Positions 1 through 9,026 of a stretch of 64,000 nt of DNA are shown piece by piece. The stretch lies in assembly GCF_002094305.1 (NCBI RefSeq), contig NZ_LWTX01000002.1:620001-684000 (forward strand), given 5' to 3'. The first letter of the stretch is position 1, and every line of letters begins with the position of its first letter. Under the pieces are notes generated by a model that saw only the letters and a list, made by a program, of their open reading frames with translations, had not been told where the DNA came from and made no database searches. The position numbers and the translations under genes are program-made. The stretch is from Prescottella equi (GTDB taxonomy: Bacteria > Actinomycetota > Actinomycetes > Mycobacteriales > Mycobacteriaceae).

Positions 1-425
1 TACGCGTCGGGTTCCGGACGACCGCGCTGATCGGCAGCGTCCTCGTGCTCGCCGGGTCGGCGCTGCTCCTGCTGCTCGGCGACGGCTCCCCGGTGTGGCA
101 GGTAGGCGCGACGTGCTTCGTCATCGGCTCCGGCATGGGCCTGATCGCGACGCCGACGCTCATCGCGGCGCAGTCCAGCGTCGACTGGTCCGAGCGCGGC
201 GTCGTCACGTCCACCAACATGTTCGCCCGCTCGATCGGTAGTGCCGTCGGCGTCGCGGTGTTCGGCGCGCTGGTCAACTCCCGTGTCGGAGAAACCGCCG
301 AGCCCGACCCGACGGCCCTCTCGGGCGCGATCCATCTCGTGTTCGTCGGCATCCTCGGCATCGCGGTGCTGCTGACGGTGTCGTCGGCGCTGATGCCGCG
401 GGCCGAGAAGGCCCTCGACGGCTGA
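1..425 (+). CDS. MFS drug exporter, DHA2/EmrB-like (C-terminal part)
   Basis: The reading frame is open from base 3 and its start lies left of the window, so only about the last 140 residues are visible. They contain three or four hydrophobic segments. They also carry the pattern GSGMGL, AQSS, then ERGVVTSTNMFARSIGSAVGVAV, which is typical of the last helices of 14-TM DHA2 family exporters such as EmrB/QacA. The likely role is proton-driven export of drugs or metabolites across the inner membrane. The substrate cannot be told. A small inverted repeat GGCCACG/CGTGGCC at 429-446 just after the stop may serve as a weak terminator. The next gene is a separate transcription unit. Confidence 0.85.
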   Translation, partial: RVGFRTTALIGSVLVLAGSALLLLLGDGSPVWQVGATCFVIGSGMGLIATPTLIAAQSSVDWSERGVVTSTNMFARSIGSAVGVAVFGALVNSRVGETAEPDPTALSGAIHLVFVGILGIAVLLTVSSALMPRAEKALDG

Positions 426-548
426 CCGGGCCACGACGGCGTGGCCGAATCCCGTTATCCGATGGCCTTTTCAGGCGAACCACACGGCACCGGCAGTAGA
501 TAGGTTGAGGCCTTCCCTGACCGACCTATCGGACGGAGCGCCGTATCC

Positions 549-1607
549 ATGCCCGTGATCGAATCGACGAAGACCGACGCCCGCCTCGGAGACTGGAACG
601 GCGACGTCCGCCGCCCGACGTCCGCGCGCACCACACGAGACATGGACCGTGAATTCGGCACTCTCGTCGATGCCCTGACCCGACGCGGTTTCCTCACCGG
701 CGCGGCCGCACTCGGCGCCCTGGGCGCGCTGTCGGCGTGCTCGACCAGACCGGGGAACAGTGCGACGTCCGACGCGTCGGTCGAGATCGTGGTGGGCGAC
801 GAGCGATACCGGCTCCCGCGTGACCCGCAGCGTGTCGTGGTGCTCGAGGCCCGAGCCGCGCTCGACTTCGCCCTGCTCGCCGAGTACCCGATCGTCGCCA
901 CCAACTGGGACGACAGGTCGCAACTCATGCAGCGAGTGCCCGCCGGGACGGAGCGTCTCGGCGGCACCAACAACGAACCGAACGCCGAGGCGATTCTCGG
1001 CTACGAACCGGATCTGCTGGTCGTGGGTCAGGGTTGGTGGGACTACTACCGGGAGCGGGGGCTCCTGGGGACCGACATCGCGCCGGTTCTCGTCGTCGAC
1101 CAGGGGACTCCCGGATCGACGTGGAAGCGAGCGATGACCGAGCAGTTGACGGCACTCGATCGACGCGACGTCGCCGACCGTGTGGTTGCTCGCTACAACG
1201 CCGAACTGGCGCAGGCGCGTGCCGCGATGGCCGGGCTTCTCGACGGGAAGACCATCGCGATCGCGGGTGCGGACAAGGGACAACTCTGGCTGCAGAACGA
1301 CACGTTCGCGGTGTCGGTGGCGCGCGACCTCGGATTGGACGTGCTGACCGATCCCGCGCACGCGTCTGCGGACAACAGGGGAATCACCTTCTACGCGCTC
1401 GAACAACTCGACATCTTCGAGCAGGCGGATTTCGTCCTGTTGCAGAATCCCGACGCCGCCGAGGCCCAGTCGCCGACGTGGAAAAGGGTGCGCGCGGTCC
1501 GAGACGGTCATGTCGGGCAGCTGCGGTACGACCTCAACAGCGGTCTGGCACTGACCGCGATGGCGCTCGCCGCCGACATCGCGGAGCAGGTCCAGGTAAT
1601 GCGCTGA
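549..1607 (+). CDS. Iron-siderophore ABC transporter substrate-binding lipoprotein (Tat type)
   Basis: 352 residues. Residues 45-66 form a twin-arginine-like signal (TRRGFLTG) followed by a short hydrophobic stretch and the lipobox LSAC, so the protein is probably folded first, exported by Tat and lipid-anchored. The mature part has the FepB/FhuD class III fold pattern: RVVVLEARAALDFAL near the start, NAEAILGYEPDLLVV, and a long central helix. Substrate is inferred to be a ferric siderophore. Start: ATG 549 has GGAG at 535-538. ATG 642 would give a more usual short n-region (MDREFGTLVDALTRRGF) but has a weaker ribosome site. No permease or ATPase follows directly; the ones downstream belong to the B12-controlled operon, so this is an orphan binding protein or shares a transporter encoded elsewhere. 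Confidence 0.85.
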   Translation: MPVIESTKTDARLGDWNGDVRRPTSARTTRDMDREFGTLVDALTRRGFLTGAAALGALGALSACSTRPGNSATSDASVEIVVGDERYRLPRDPQRVVVLEARAALDFALLAEYPIVATNWDDRSQLMQRVPAGTERLGGTNNEPNAEAILGYEPDLLVVGQGWWDYYRERGLLGTDIAPVLVVDQGTPGSTWKRAMTEQLTALDRRDVADRVVARYNAELAQARAAMAGLLDGKTIAIAGADKGQLWLQNDTFAVSVARDLGLDVLTDPAHASADNRGITFYALEQLDIFEQADFVLLQNPDAAEAQSPTWKRVRAVRDGHVGQLRYDLNSGLALTAMALAADIAEQVQVMR

Positions 1608-1710
1608 CGACCCCGGAGGGGTCTGCACCGCCTTCCGCGCCCTCGACCGCCGAACAGCACGAAACCGACAAGGCCGACCATTGCCCGGGCACCGGTCGTC
1701 TATTCTTCAC

Positions 1711-1881
1711 GATGTCGTCACGGTGTTCGGGAAGTCCGGTAGAAGCCGGCGCGGTACTCGCCACTGTGGGCAGGTACGTCGACTACTAGGGGTTCGACCC
1801 CAGCCACTGGATGCTCACGCATCCGGGAAGGCGTAGTCGGCGGTCATCCCTGCCGAGCCAGGAGACCGGCCGTGACGCATA
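1711..1881 (+). promoter_or_regulatory. Cobalamin (B12) riboswitch
   Basis: The conserved core is visible in order: GGTGTTCGGGAAGTCCGGT (1722-1740), AAGCCGG, CGCCACTGTG (1759-1768) and the B12 box GAGCCAGGAGACCGGCC (1855-1871). The closing helix P1 can be paired by eye: ATG(T)CGTCACGG at 1712-1723 with CCGTGACGCAT at 1870-1880. This is an adenosylcobalamin-class element that normally shuts down expression when B12 is plentiful. The Shine-Dalgarno GGAAGG (1905-1910) of the next gene lies 25 bases past P1, which fits control of translation start. The 312 bases between the stop at 1607 and the start at 1920 hold nothing else that I can recognise. Confidence 0.95.
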
Positions 1882-1919
1882 CCTGCACGTTTTCCACGAG
1901 TCATGGAAGGCGGGTCGCT

Positions 1920-2906
1920 TTGCGTACCCCTATCTCTCGCCGAGTCATCTCTACGGCAGCGGTGTCGATCGCCGCAGCCCTCACCCTCACCGCCTGCGGC
2001 GGGTCGTCCGACGAGGACGCCGGCACCGCGTCGATCTCCCTGCAGAACTGCGGCCGCACCGTCACTCTCGACGGTCCGGCGGAGCGGGCCGTCACCCTCA
2101 ACCAGGGCGCCACCGAGTCGGCGCTCGCGATCGGCGCGGAGGGACAGATGGCCGGCACCGCGTACCTCGACGACACCATCGCCGCGCAGTGGCAGGCGGC
2201 GTACGCGCAGATCCCGGCGCTGGACGAGAAGGACTACCCGAGCAGGGAAGCGCTCCTCGAGACCAAGCCGGACCTGGTGCTGGCGTCGTATTCGAGCGCA
2301 TTCGAGGACAAGGCCGTCGGTACCCACGAGTCGTTCGACACTCTGGGCATCGCCACCTACGTCTCGCCGTTCGCCTGCAAGGACAAGTCGACGCGTCCGG
2401 CGGTGTCCTGGGACTCGATCGCGACCGAGATCACCGACTACGGCACGCTCTTCGGGCGCGAGGCCGACGCCGACGCCGTCGTCGCGCAGATGCGCCAGAC
2501 GCTGAGCGGGATCGAGACCACCGCAGCGGCGAACGGCCGCAGCGTCTTCTGGTACGACAGCGGCACCGACACCCCGTACATCGGCGGCAATGCCGGCGGG
2601 CCGCAGCTCATCATCGACGCGGTCGGCGGCACCAACATCTTCGCCGGCTCCGACGGTGCCTGGCTGGACGGCAGCTGGGAGACCGTGCTGGCGGCGAACC
2701 CGGACGTCATCGTTCTCGCCGACGCGTCGTGGGACACGGCCGAGGCGAAGAAGGACTACCTCCGCAACGATCCGTCGCTGAAGGATCTGAAGGCCGTCCG
2801 CGACGACGCGTTCGTCGTGGTGCCGTTCTCGGCGAGCACTCCCGGCCCGCGTCTGATCGAGGGCGCAACTCTCGTCGCCGAGCAGCTGGGCGGCGGCCGG
2901 GCATGA
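1920..2906 (+). CDS. Corrinoid-type ABC transporter substrate-binding lipoprotein
   Basis: 328 residues from TTG 1920. This start is chosen because GGAAGG lies 9 bases upstream and it gives a clean lipoprotein signal (MRTPISRRVISTAAVSIAAALTLTAC, lipobox LTAC). The in-frame GTG 1872 lies inside the riboswitch P1 helix and adds a signal-like nothing. The mature protein is a class III (BtuF/FepB-like) binding protein: RAVTLNQGATESALAIG, KPDLVLASY, GTNIFAG, then NPDVIVLAD. It resembles the family proposed to bind F420-0 or corrinoids. The cobalamin riboswitch upstream argues for a corrinoid or cobalt complex. It overlaps the permease gene by ATGA (2903-2906), so the operon is translationally coupled. 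Confidence 0.88.
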   Translation: MRTPISRRVISTAAVSIAAALTLTACGGSSDEDAGTASISLQNCGRTVTLDGPAERAVTLNQGATESALAIGAEGQMAGTAYLDDTIAAQWQAAYAQIPALDEKDYPSREALLETKPDLVLASYSSAFEDKAVGTHESFDTLGIATYVSPFACKDKSTRPAVSWDSIATEITDYGTLFGREADADAVVAQMRQTLSGIETTAAANGRSVFWYDSGTDTPYIGGNAGGPQLIIDAVGGTNIFAGSDGAWLDGSWETVLAANPDVIVLADASWDTAEAKKDYLRNDPSLKDLKAVRDDAFVVVPFSASTPGPRLIEGATLVAEQLGGGRA

Positions 2907-3957
2907 GCGTGAGCGCCCGGGTTCCCGCCCGGGTACGAACGACGACGGCCACCAGTTGGACGGCGGCACTGGCCGCGCTGCTCGTGGTGAGCTGCGCGGC
3001 CGGCGTCGCGATCGGCGCCGCCGACCTCTCGATCGGGACCGTGGTGGAGGCGATCGCCGGACGTCTCGGCGTCGGGGCGGGCACCGACCTGCTGACCACG
3101 CACATCGTCGTGGACCTGCGGCTGCCGCGCGTGCTCGCCGCCGCGCTGGTCGGTGCGGGGCTGGCGCTGTGCGGCGCGGTGTTGCAGTCGCTCACCGGTA
3201 ACGCGCTCGCCGACCCCTACCTCCTCGGCATGTCCGGTGGAGCCTCACTCGGCGCGGTACTCGCGCTGACGGCCGGGGTCGGCACGGTCGGTGTGCTCGG
3301 CATGAGCGCGGTGTCGGTCGCGGCCTTCGTCGCGGCCCTGGCGAGCCTGCTGGTGGTCTTCCTCATCTCCACCTCCCCCTCCGGCGCGCTCCTACCCGGG
3401 CGTCTCGTGCTGGCCGGCATCGCGGTGGGCCAGTTCGCGGCGGCACTGACCTCCGCGCTGGTGTTCTTCGGGGATCGCGACGCCGCACACCGCGTGTTGC
3501 AGTGGACCCTCGGCTCGTTCGCCGGGGCCCGCTGGTCGGGCCTCGTCACCATCACCGCGGTCGTCGCCGTCACCACCGGCGTGCTGCTCGCGCACGCGCG
3601 GGTGCTCGACTCGTTCGCCTTCGGTGCGCGCGCCGCCGCGAGCCTGGGCACCGACGTCGAACGCTCCCGCTGGGTGCTCTACGGGATCGCGTCGCTGTGC
3701 ACCGCCGCGCTGGTCGCGCAGTCCGGCGTGATCGGGTTCGTCGGGCTGGTCGTCCCGCACGCCGCCCGAATGCTCGTCGGCCCGTTGCACGCTCGGCTGT
3801 TGCCCGTCGTCGCACTGGCAGGGGCCGTCCTGCTGGTCTGGGCGGACATCGCCGCGCGGACGGTGATGCCCGGTCGTGAACTACCGATCAGCATCGTCAC
3901 TGCGGTCGTCGGTGTGCCGGTGTTCGTCCTGTTGCTGCGACGCCGAGGGGCCCGCGC

Positions 3958-3961
<4 letters not shown>
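2903..3961 (+). CDS. ABC transporter permease, FecCD/BtuC family
   Basis: 352 residues with roughly nine or ten membrane helices. It has the usual FecCD marks: LRLPRVLAAALVGAGLALCGAVLQ near residues 73-96, NALADPYLLGMSGGASLGAVLAL directly after, and GLVVPHAARMLVG near residue 280 (the loop that contacts the ATPase). It forms the inner membrane channel of an importer for a large chelate. The start ATG 2903 overlaps the stop of the binding protein, and the stop overlaps the ATPase start (ATGA at 3958-3961). Substrate is inferred from the riboswitch as a corrinoid. An F420-precursor or iron chelate importer cannot be excluded on sequence alone. Confidence 0.9.
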
Positions 3962-4766
<805 letters not shown>

Positions 4767-4770
<4 letters not shown>

Positions 4771-5519
4771 ACGACATTCGTCCGCGTCGTTGGGTGGTCG
4801 TCACCGCGCCCACCGATCGCGGCGACGACCCGCGCGACCAGGTCCGCGCCGCACTGCACGCGCTCGGGGAGCGCCATCCCGACACCGTCTTCCGCACCGC
4901 GGTGCTCGGCGGGTCGGGGACGTCGGTCACCGGCGCCCTCGACGAGGCCGCCGCGTCCGGGGCCGCCGAGATCGTGGTGGTGAGTGCGCAGACCGTGCTG
5001 GACCGCAAGATCGACGCGTGGTTCAGACGGGTCGTCGGACACTGGCTCCGCGAACGTGGGGCAGGGGCACCCGACGTCCGTCTGGCTCCGCCGCTGTCCG
5101 ACACCGCGAACTACACGGATCTGCTCGACGCCGCGATCAGCGGAGCGACGACACCGGCCCGCACCACCACCGCGCCCCTCACGTCACCGGCATGGGACGA
5201 GGTGCCCGGCTTCACCCGACATGTGCTGGTGTGCCGCGGACCGCGGTGCTCGGCGCGCGGCGGCCCGGAAACCGCGGAGGCGCTGGACCACGCGCTCGAA
5301 GCGCGCGGGCTTGGTGACGACGACGTCCTCGTCACCCAGACCGGCTGCATGTTCCCGTGTTCGCAGGCACCGGTGGTCGCGGTGTACCCGGACGACACCT
5401 GGTACTGCGGGCTCACCGCCGACCGGATCGATCGTCTCGTCGACGAGCACCTCGTCGCGGGTCGTCCGGTCACCGAGTGGCACGGTGTCCGGCGCCGATC
5501 TGCGATCCTGGAGGGATGA
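4767..5519 (+). CDS. CbiX-like domain fused to a thioredoxin-like [2Fe-2S] ferredoxin domain
   Basis: 250 residues. Residues about 5-120 resemble half of a CbiX/SirB chelatase: GALDEAAASGAAEIVVVSAQ followed by DVRLAPPLSDTANYTDLL. The two metal-holding histidines of active chelatases (the early HGS and the later GxHxxxD) are not present; the sites read TAPTDRG and VLDRKIDAW. Residues about 145-235 are a thioredoxin-like ferredoxin: HVLVCRGPRCSARGG and QTGCMFPCSQAP supply four Cys (C-x4-C and C-x3-C). It sits inside the B12-riboswitch operon with ATGA overlaps on both sides. Possible jobs are a redox or metallochaperone role in corrinoid handling; the function is not known to me. Confidence 0.75.
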
Positions 5520-5806
5520 CCTCCCCCGCCCGCGTCACCATCACGTACTGCACCCAGTGCAACTGGCTACTCCGCGCCGGGTGGATGGCCCAGGAGTTGC
5601 TGAACACCTTCGGCACGGAACTCGGCGAGGTGGCGATGATCCCCGGTACCGGCGGGATCTTCCAGGTCACCGCCGGCGACACGTTGGTGTGGGATCGCAA
5701 GCGCGACGGAGGATTTCCCGACATCGTGACGCTGAAGAAACTGGTACGCGACGCCGTCGTCCCGGACCGGAATCTCGGGCACGCGGACCGCGCACGGAGC
5801 GACTGA
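5516..5806 (+). CDS. SelT/SelW/SelH-like (Rdx) CxxC protein
   Basis: 96 residues. It starts ITYCTQCNWLLRAGWMAQELLNTF, the hallmark of Rdx-type proteins, which are prokaryotic relatives of selenoprotein W with Cys-x-x-Cys in place of Cys-x-x-Sec. The later GGIFQVTAGDTLVWDRKRDGGFPDIVTLKKLVRD matches the rest of that thioredoxin-like fold. A thiol redox role is inferred. It is the last gene of the B12-controlled operon: its ATG overlaps the previous stop (5516-5519) and a strong hairpin follows. Its presence beside a [2Fe-2S] protein suggests a redox pair, but no partner is proven. Confidence 0.88.
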   Translation: MTSPARVTITYCTQCNWLLRAGWMAQELLNTFGTELGEVAMIPGTGGIFQVTAGDTLVWDRKRDGGFPDIVTLKKLVRDAVVPDRNLGHADRARSD

Positions 5807-5813
5807 GCGGTGG

Positions 5814-5838
5814 TCCCGCTCCCCTGGCGGGAGCGGGA
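5814..5838. terminator. Hairpin terminator between convergent genes
   Basis: A perfect 10-bp stem TCCCGCTCCC / GGGAGCGGGA with the loop CTGGC lies between the end of the riboswitch operon and the end of the convergent membrane reductase gene. It has no T-run, as is common in GC-rich actinobacteria, and can act in both directions. Confidence 0.7.
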
Positions 5839-5845
5839 AGCCGAG

Positions 5846-6637
5846 TCAGACCAGTCCGGGAATCAACGCCTTGCGGTCGCCGGGGTATTCGACGAACTTG
5901 TCCCGGTACCACTTGTGGGTGGCGAGTGCGCGGGGGATCAGGTTGCCGGCGGTGATGAGGAAGATGACCACACCCGCGAGCGACCACGTCAGCAGTGCGA
6001 AACCCGCCCACGCGATCAACTCACCGAGATACGCGGGGCTGGAGACGAATCGGAAGCCGCCGCCCATCGGGATGCGGTACTCGGTGGCGCCGGGGTTGTC
6101 CTTGTCGCGCAGGTTGCGGACGATCGACTCGGAGTTCACCAGTAGTGCGAAGCCGGCGAGGTAGACCACCAGTCCGATCAGGAAGCGGGGATCGGTGAGC
6201 CACGCGGTGTCGTACTGGTGCATGTAGTCGTGACTGAAGAACGCGCCGTTGAGGTAGCCGTGCATCGACGTCACGATCACGCCCATCGCGATCACCGAGA
6301 CGTTGAACGTGCTGCGCTTGCCCGGGACCTGGCGGATCGACAGCGGGAAGAACCAGCCGCGATTCGCGTAGTGCAGCAGCCACACCGCGGCGAGCACCAG
6401 CGACGTGGGCTCGAACCGATTGGGGCCGCTCAGATAGAACACCGCGAAGACGACGGTCGCGGGGATCTCCATGAGCCACCACCCCAGCTTCGGGTTCAGG
6501 TTGAAACCGAGGTTGGTGGACGAGAAGCGGCCGTACGAACTCTGAGCGAAGAAACCGCCGACGATCACAAACGCCGCGAAGGCGAATGCGCAGGTCAGGA
6601 CGGTGTCGTAGACGGTGTTGCCGGTGTACCAGTGCAT
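5846..6637 (-). CDS. Steroid 5-alpha-reductase-like integral membrane protein
   Basis: 263 residues with six or seven hydrophobic segments. The C-terminal half carries the family pattern: EYRIPMGGGFRFVSSPAYLGELIAWAGFALL, then NLIPRALATHKWYRDKF near the end, as in 3-oxo-5-alpha-steroid 4-dehydrogenases and related membrane reductases. The reaction is expected to be NADPH-dependent reduction of an enone (steroid or other polyprenoid lipid), or methyl transfer in the distantly related ICMT family. Start is the ATG at 6637 with GGAATCC upstream on the minus strand. The gene stands alone, but a KstD-like flavoprotein gene lies 12 kb away. Confidence 0.8.
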   Translation of the reverse strand: MHWYTGNTVYDTVLTCAFAFAAFVIVGGFFAQSSYGRFSSTNLGFNLNPKLGWWLMEIPATVVFAVFYLSGPNRFEPTSLVLAAVWLLHYANRGWFFPLSIRQVPGKRSTFNVSVIAMGVIVTSMHGYLNGAFFSHDYMHQYDTAWLTDPRFLIGLVVYLAGFALLVNSESIVRNLRDKDNPGATEYRIPMGGGFRFVSSPAYLGELIAWAGFALLTWSLAGVVIFLITAGNLIPRALATHKWYRDKFVEYPGDRKALIPGLV

Positions 6638-6806
6638 GGGATTCCTTCGGCGAGCGCGGCCGGTACAGCGCCCTCAATCGGCCACACCCGCCACGAACCA
6701 GTAGCAAACTGGAACATGTTCTACCACGCCGGACTCGCGGTGGTCGACACCTTTCTGGACAAGAGTCCATTTGCATGGAACTTGACCGAGACAGAAGTTC
6801 CGGCAA

Positions 6807-7136
6807 CTACGCGGCCGACGCCGCGCCGAGTTCGATCACGAGCACGCCGGCGATGATGAGCGCGATGCCCAGTCCCATTCGGGGCGTGAGCGGGTCACGG
6901 AAGATCACGCGACCCAGGATCGCAGTCAACGCGACCCCGCATGCGACCCAGATGCCGTACACGACCCCGACCGCCATGCCGCGATCGAGAACGACGGCGA
7001 TCAGCCCGAACGCGGCGACGTAGGCGGCGGCCGTCGGCAACAACCACCACCGGCGTCGACCACCGTCGGAAGCCTTGAGGCACAACGTTCCTGCGACCTC
7101 GACGACGATCGCCGCAACGAGCAGGATCCAGGTCAC
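6807..7136 (-). CDS. SMR family small multidrug exporter, subunit 2
   Basis: 109 residues and four membrane helices. The first helix carries the essential Glu (VTWILLVAAIVVEVAGTLCLKAS), followed by GVVYGIWVACGVALTAILG and a final AGVLVIELGAASAA. It exports cationic drugs or small amines in exchange for protons. Start GTG 7136 overlaps the stop of the upstream SMR gene (GTGA), so the two are made together and probably pair as a heterodimer like EbrAB/YkkCD. The longer upstream reading frame is a shadow of that first gene. Confidence 0.88.
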   Translation of the reverse strand: MTWILLVAAIVVEVAGTLCLKASDGGRRRWWLLPTAAAYVAAFGLIAVVLDRGMAVGVVYGIWVACGVALTAILGRVIFRDPLTPRMGLGIALIIAGVLVIELGAASAA

Positions 7137-7498
7137 TGCGCCGACTCCCGACGCTCCGCGCCGCCCGCGGCGCGCTCGTCTTCGGCTGCCTGCGCACCCA
7201 GCTCGACCACCAGAACCCCCGCGATGACGAGGACGATCCCGAACCCCATGAGCACGGTCAGCGCATCCCCGAAGATGACCGCCGCAGCCACCGCAGTGAT
7301 CGTGATTCCGCAGGCGCCCCAGATCCCGTACGCGACCCCGACGGCCATGCGCCGCAGAACGGCGGACAGGAACCCGAACGAGGCGACGTAACCCATCACC
7401 ACCAGCGCGTACCACGAGGGATGGTCGGTGGCCGCGCGTAACGACAACGTCGCAACGACCTCGCAGACGATCGCACCCACCAGCAGCCACCACTTCAT
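7133..7498 (-). CDS. SMR family small multidrug exporter, subunit 1
   Basis: 121 residues from the ATG at 7498 (MKWWLLVGAIVCEVVATLSL), which places the conserved Glu of helix 1 at residue 13. Four helices are visible, with AVGVAYGIWGACGITITAV in the middle and AGVLVVELG near the end, then a charged 19-residue tail. The upstream extension in the same frame is not hydrophobic and was left out. It overlaps subunit 2, and the pair faces away from the Rieske oxygenase operon across a 193-bp intergenic region. No guanidine riboswitch is visible here, unlike the SMR gene at 36.5 kb. Confidence 0.88.
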   Translation of the reverse strand: MKWWLLVGAIVCEVVATLSLRAATDHPSWYALVVMGYVASFGFLSAVLRRMAVGVAYGIWGACGITITAVAAAVIFGDALTVLMGFGIVLVIAGVLVVELGAQAAEDERAAGGAERRESAQ

Positions 7499-7564
7499 GG
7501 CGACAAAGTACATCGAGTTCCGCACACAGAGGAACGCATCCCGCACAACAGTCACGCAAGGACA

Positions 7565-7633
7565 ACGCAATGCGTAGCCAATAGAGCACTATCTGTTGAC
7601 TTTGCGTATCCAAGACCGCATGCTGTTACGCAA
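7565..7633. promoter_or_regulatory. TTGCGTA-type operator cluster before the Rieske operon
   Basis: The intergenic region holds the palindrome ACGCAATGCGT (7565-7575), then TTGCGTA (7602-7608) and its inverse TACGCAA (7627-7633), half-sites 25 bp apart centre to centre. A matching stretch, ATTGCGTAGCACATAG, stands before the AsnC/Lrp gene at 12937 and compares with AATGCGTAGCCAATAG here (7569-7584). The spacing and symmetry fit an Lrp/AsnC octamer. Binding by that regulator is inferred. Confidence 0.55.
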
Positions 7634-7691
7634 CGGGTTGTGAGCTGCATTACATGGCCCGGCTGAGCAACAGCGAAAGGACTTGTGACCA

Positions 7692-8804
7692 GTGATGGTT
7701 CAGATGGAAGACGTTCGGATGAAGTACGGGCTGCCGTCGACCGACGAGATGCTCGCCCGACTCGACGCGGGAGAGACCCTTCCGGCGCCCTTCTACTACG
7801 CACCCGAGATTCATCGACTCGAACAGGAGAAGATCTTCGCGAAGTCGTGGCAGTACGCGTGCCACGAATCCGCGGTCGCGAAGCCCGGCGATTACGCGGT
7901 CACCCGCGCCGGGTCGGTGCCGATCATCGTCACGCACGGCAAGGACGGGCAGCTGCGGGGATTCGTCAACGTGTGCCGGCACCGCCTGCACGCGATCGCG
8001 GAGGAGAACGGCAACAAGCCGCTCCTGCAGTGCCCGTACCACGGATGGACCTACGGCCTCGACGGCCAGCTCAAGACGGCACCCCGCTCGCAGCGTGAGC
8101 CGAACTTCGACTGCTCGACCATCTCGCTCGAGCCAGTCTCGGTCGAGCGCTGGGACCAGTGGGTGTTCGTCAACCCCGACCCCGCCGCAGCCCCACTGTC
8201 CACGGTGACTGCCGGGATCCGGGAACGGGCCGCCGAGATCAACACCGATCTGCGCGAGTACGAATTCCAGGTGCGCTACGAGTACGACATGGAGTGCAAC
8301 TGGAAGCTCTGGGCGGAGAACGCCGTCGAGTGCTACCACTGCCCCACGCTGCACAACACCAGCTTCGGCAAGACGTACCACACCAACCCCGACGACTACG
8401 CGATCGATTCGGACGCGAACACGATCTGGCACCAGGGCCCCATCAAGTGGCTCCCGTCGGGCGTCGACCCCGCCGGACTGAAGGGCTTCCGGTTCGCGTT
8501 CACCTTCCCCTCGTCGTTCTTCGCCCTGGACGACTACGTGGGCTTCGTGGGCAGCGTCCAGCCGGTCTCGCCCGAGAAGTGCTGGGCCTTCGTGGACATG
8601 TACGCCAAGCCCGGCGCCGACCCGGTGGTCGTGAAGGAATGGCTCGACATGTGGGATCGCACGCTCATCGAGGACAAGCGCGCCACCGACATCCAGCAGA
8701 TCGGCTACAACTCGGGCCGCGTGCCCGCCGGCCGCCTCCTGCTCGACAGCGAGAGCCCGCTGCAGAGCTTCATGCGCACCGCGGTGACCGCGCTGTCGTC
8801 CTGA
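7692..8804 (+). CDS. Rieske non-heme iron oxygenase, alpha subunit
   Basis: 370 residues. The Rieske [2Fe-2S] ligands are C95, H97, C114 and H117 (CRH, then CPYH). The mononuclear iron site is in AENAVECYHCPTLH with H216 and H221. The residue that bridges the two metal centres is Glu213, as in carnitine and glycine-betaine oxygenases, where most aromatic dioxygenases have Asp. It hydroxylates or N-demethylates a substrate with O2 and electrons from the ferredoxin and reductase encoded next. Start GTG 7692 or ATG 7695, both after GAAAGGA (7675-7681). No beta subunit is present, so it is an alpha-only enzyme. The substrate is probably an amine, by the bridging Glu and the APC permease in the operon. 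Confidence 0.9.
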   Translation: MMVQMEDVRMKYGLPSTDEMLARLDAGETLPAPFYYAPEIHRLEQEKIFAKSWQYACHESAVAKPGDYAVTRAGSVPIIVTHGKDGQLRGFVNVCRHRLHAIAEENGNKPLLQCPYHGWTYGLDGQLKTAPRSQREPNFDCSTISLEPVSVERWDQWVFVNPDPAAAPLSTVTAGIRERAAEINTDLREYEFQVRYEYDMECNWKLWAENAVECYHCPTLHNTSFGKTYHTNPDDYAIDSDANTIWHQGPIKWLPSGVDPAGLKGFRFAFTFPSSFFALDDYVGFVGSVQPVSPEKCWAFVDMYAKPGADPVVVKEWLDMWDRTLIEDKRATDIQQIGYNSGRVPAGRLLLDSESPLQSFMRTAVTALSS

Positions 8805-8826
8805 CCAGACATTCGAAGGACTCGAG

Positions 8827-9021
8827 ATGGCCACTATCAAGGTTGACCTGAGCAAGTGCCAGGGCTACGCGAACTGCGTGGTGACGTCCCCCGACGCGTT
8901 CGACCTCGGAGACAACGGGAAGGTCGTGCTCCTGACCCGGGAGGTCACGCCCGACCAGCTCGCCGAGGTCGAAGAGGGCGTGCGGTCGTGTCCGGCCGCG
9001 GCGCTGAGCTTGGAGATGTGA
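8827..9021 (+). CDS. Small single-cluster ferredoxin
   Basis: 64 residues. The Cys pattern C-x5-C (KCQGYANC) and SCP near the end is that of 3Fe-4S/4Fe-4S ferredoxins that serve P450s and Rieske enzymes in actinobacteria. It should carry electrons from the FAD reductase to the oxygenase. It starts 22 bases after the oxygenase stop with a good ribosome site (GAAGGACTCGAG) and ends 5 bases before the reductase ATG. The usual second Cys of a 4Fe-4S site in the first motif is replaced (QGYAN), which favours a 3Fe-4S cluster. Confidence 0.9.
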   Translation: MATIKVDLSKCQGYANCVVTSPDAFDLGDNGKVVLLTREVTPDQLAEVEEGVRSCPAAALSLEM

Positions 9022-9026
9022 GTCGA

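Noticed and set aside
505-525. Possible IdeR box before the first lipoprotein (TAGGTT)
   Set aside because: Only one half-site matches; the second half does not.
7499-7691. Guanidine or other riboswitch before the SMR pair
   Set aside because: None of the ykkC, mini-ykkC or ykkC-III core motifs is present.
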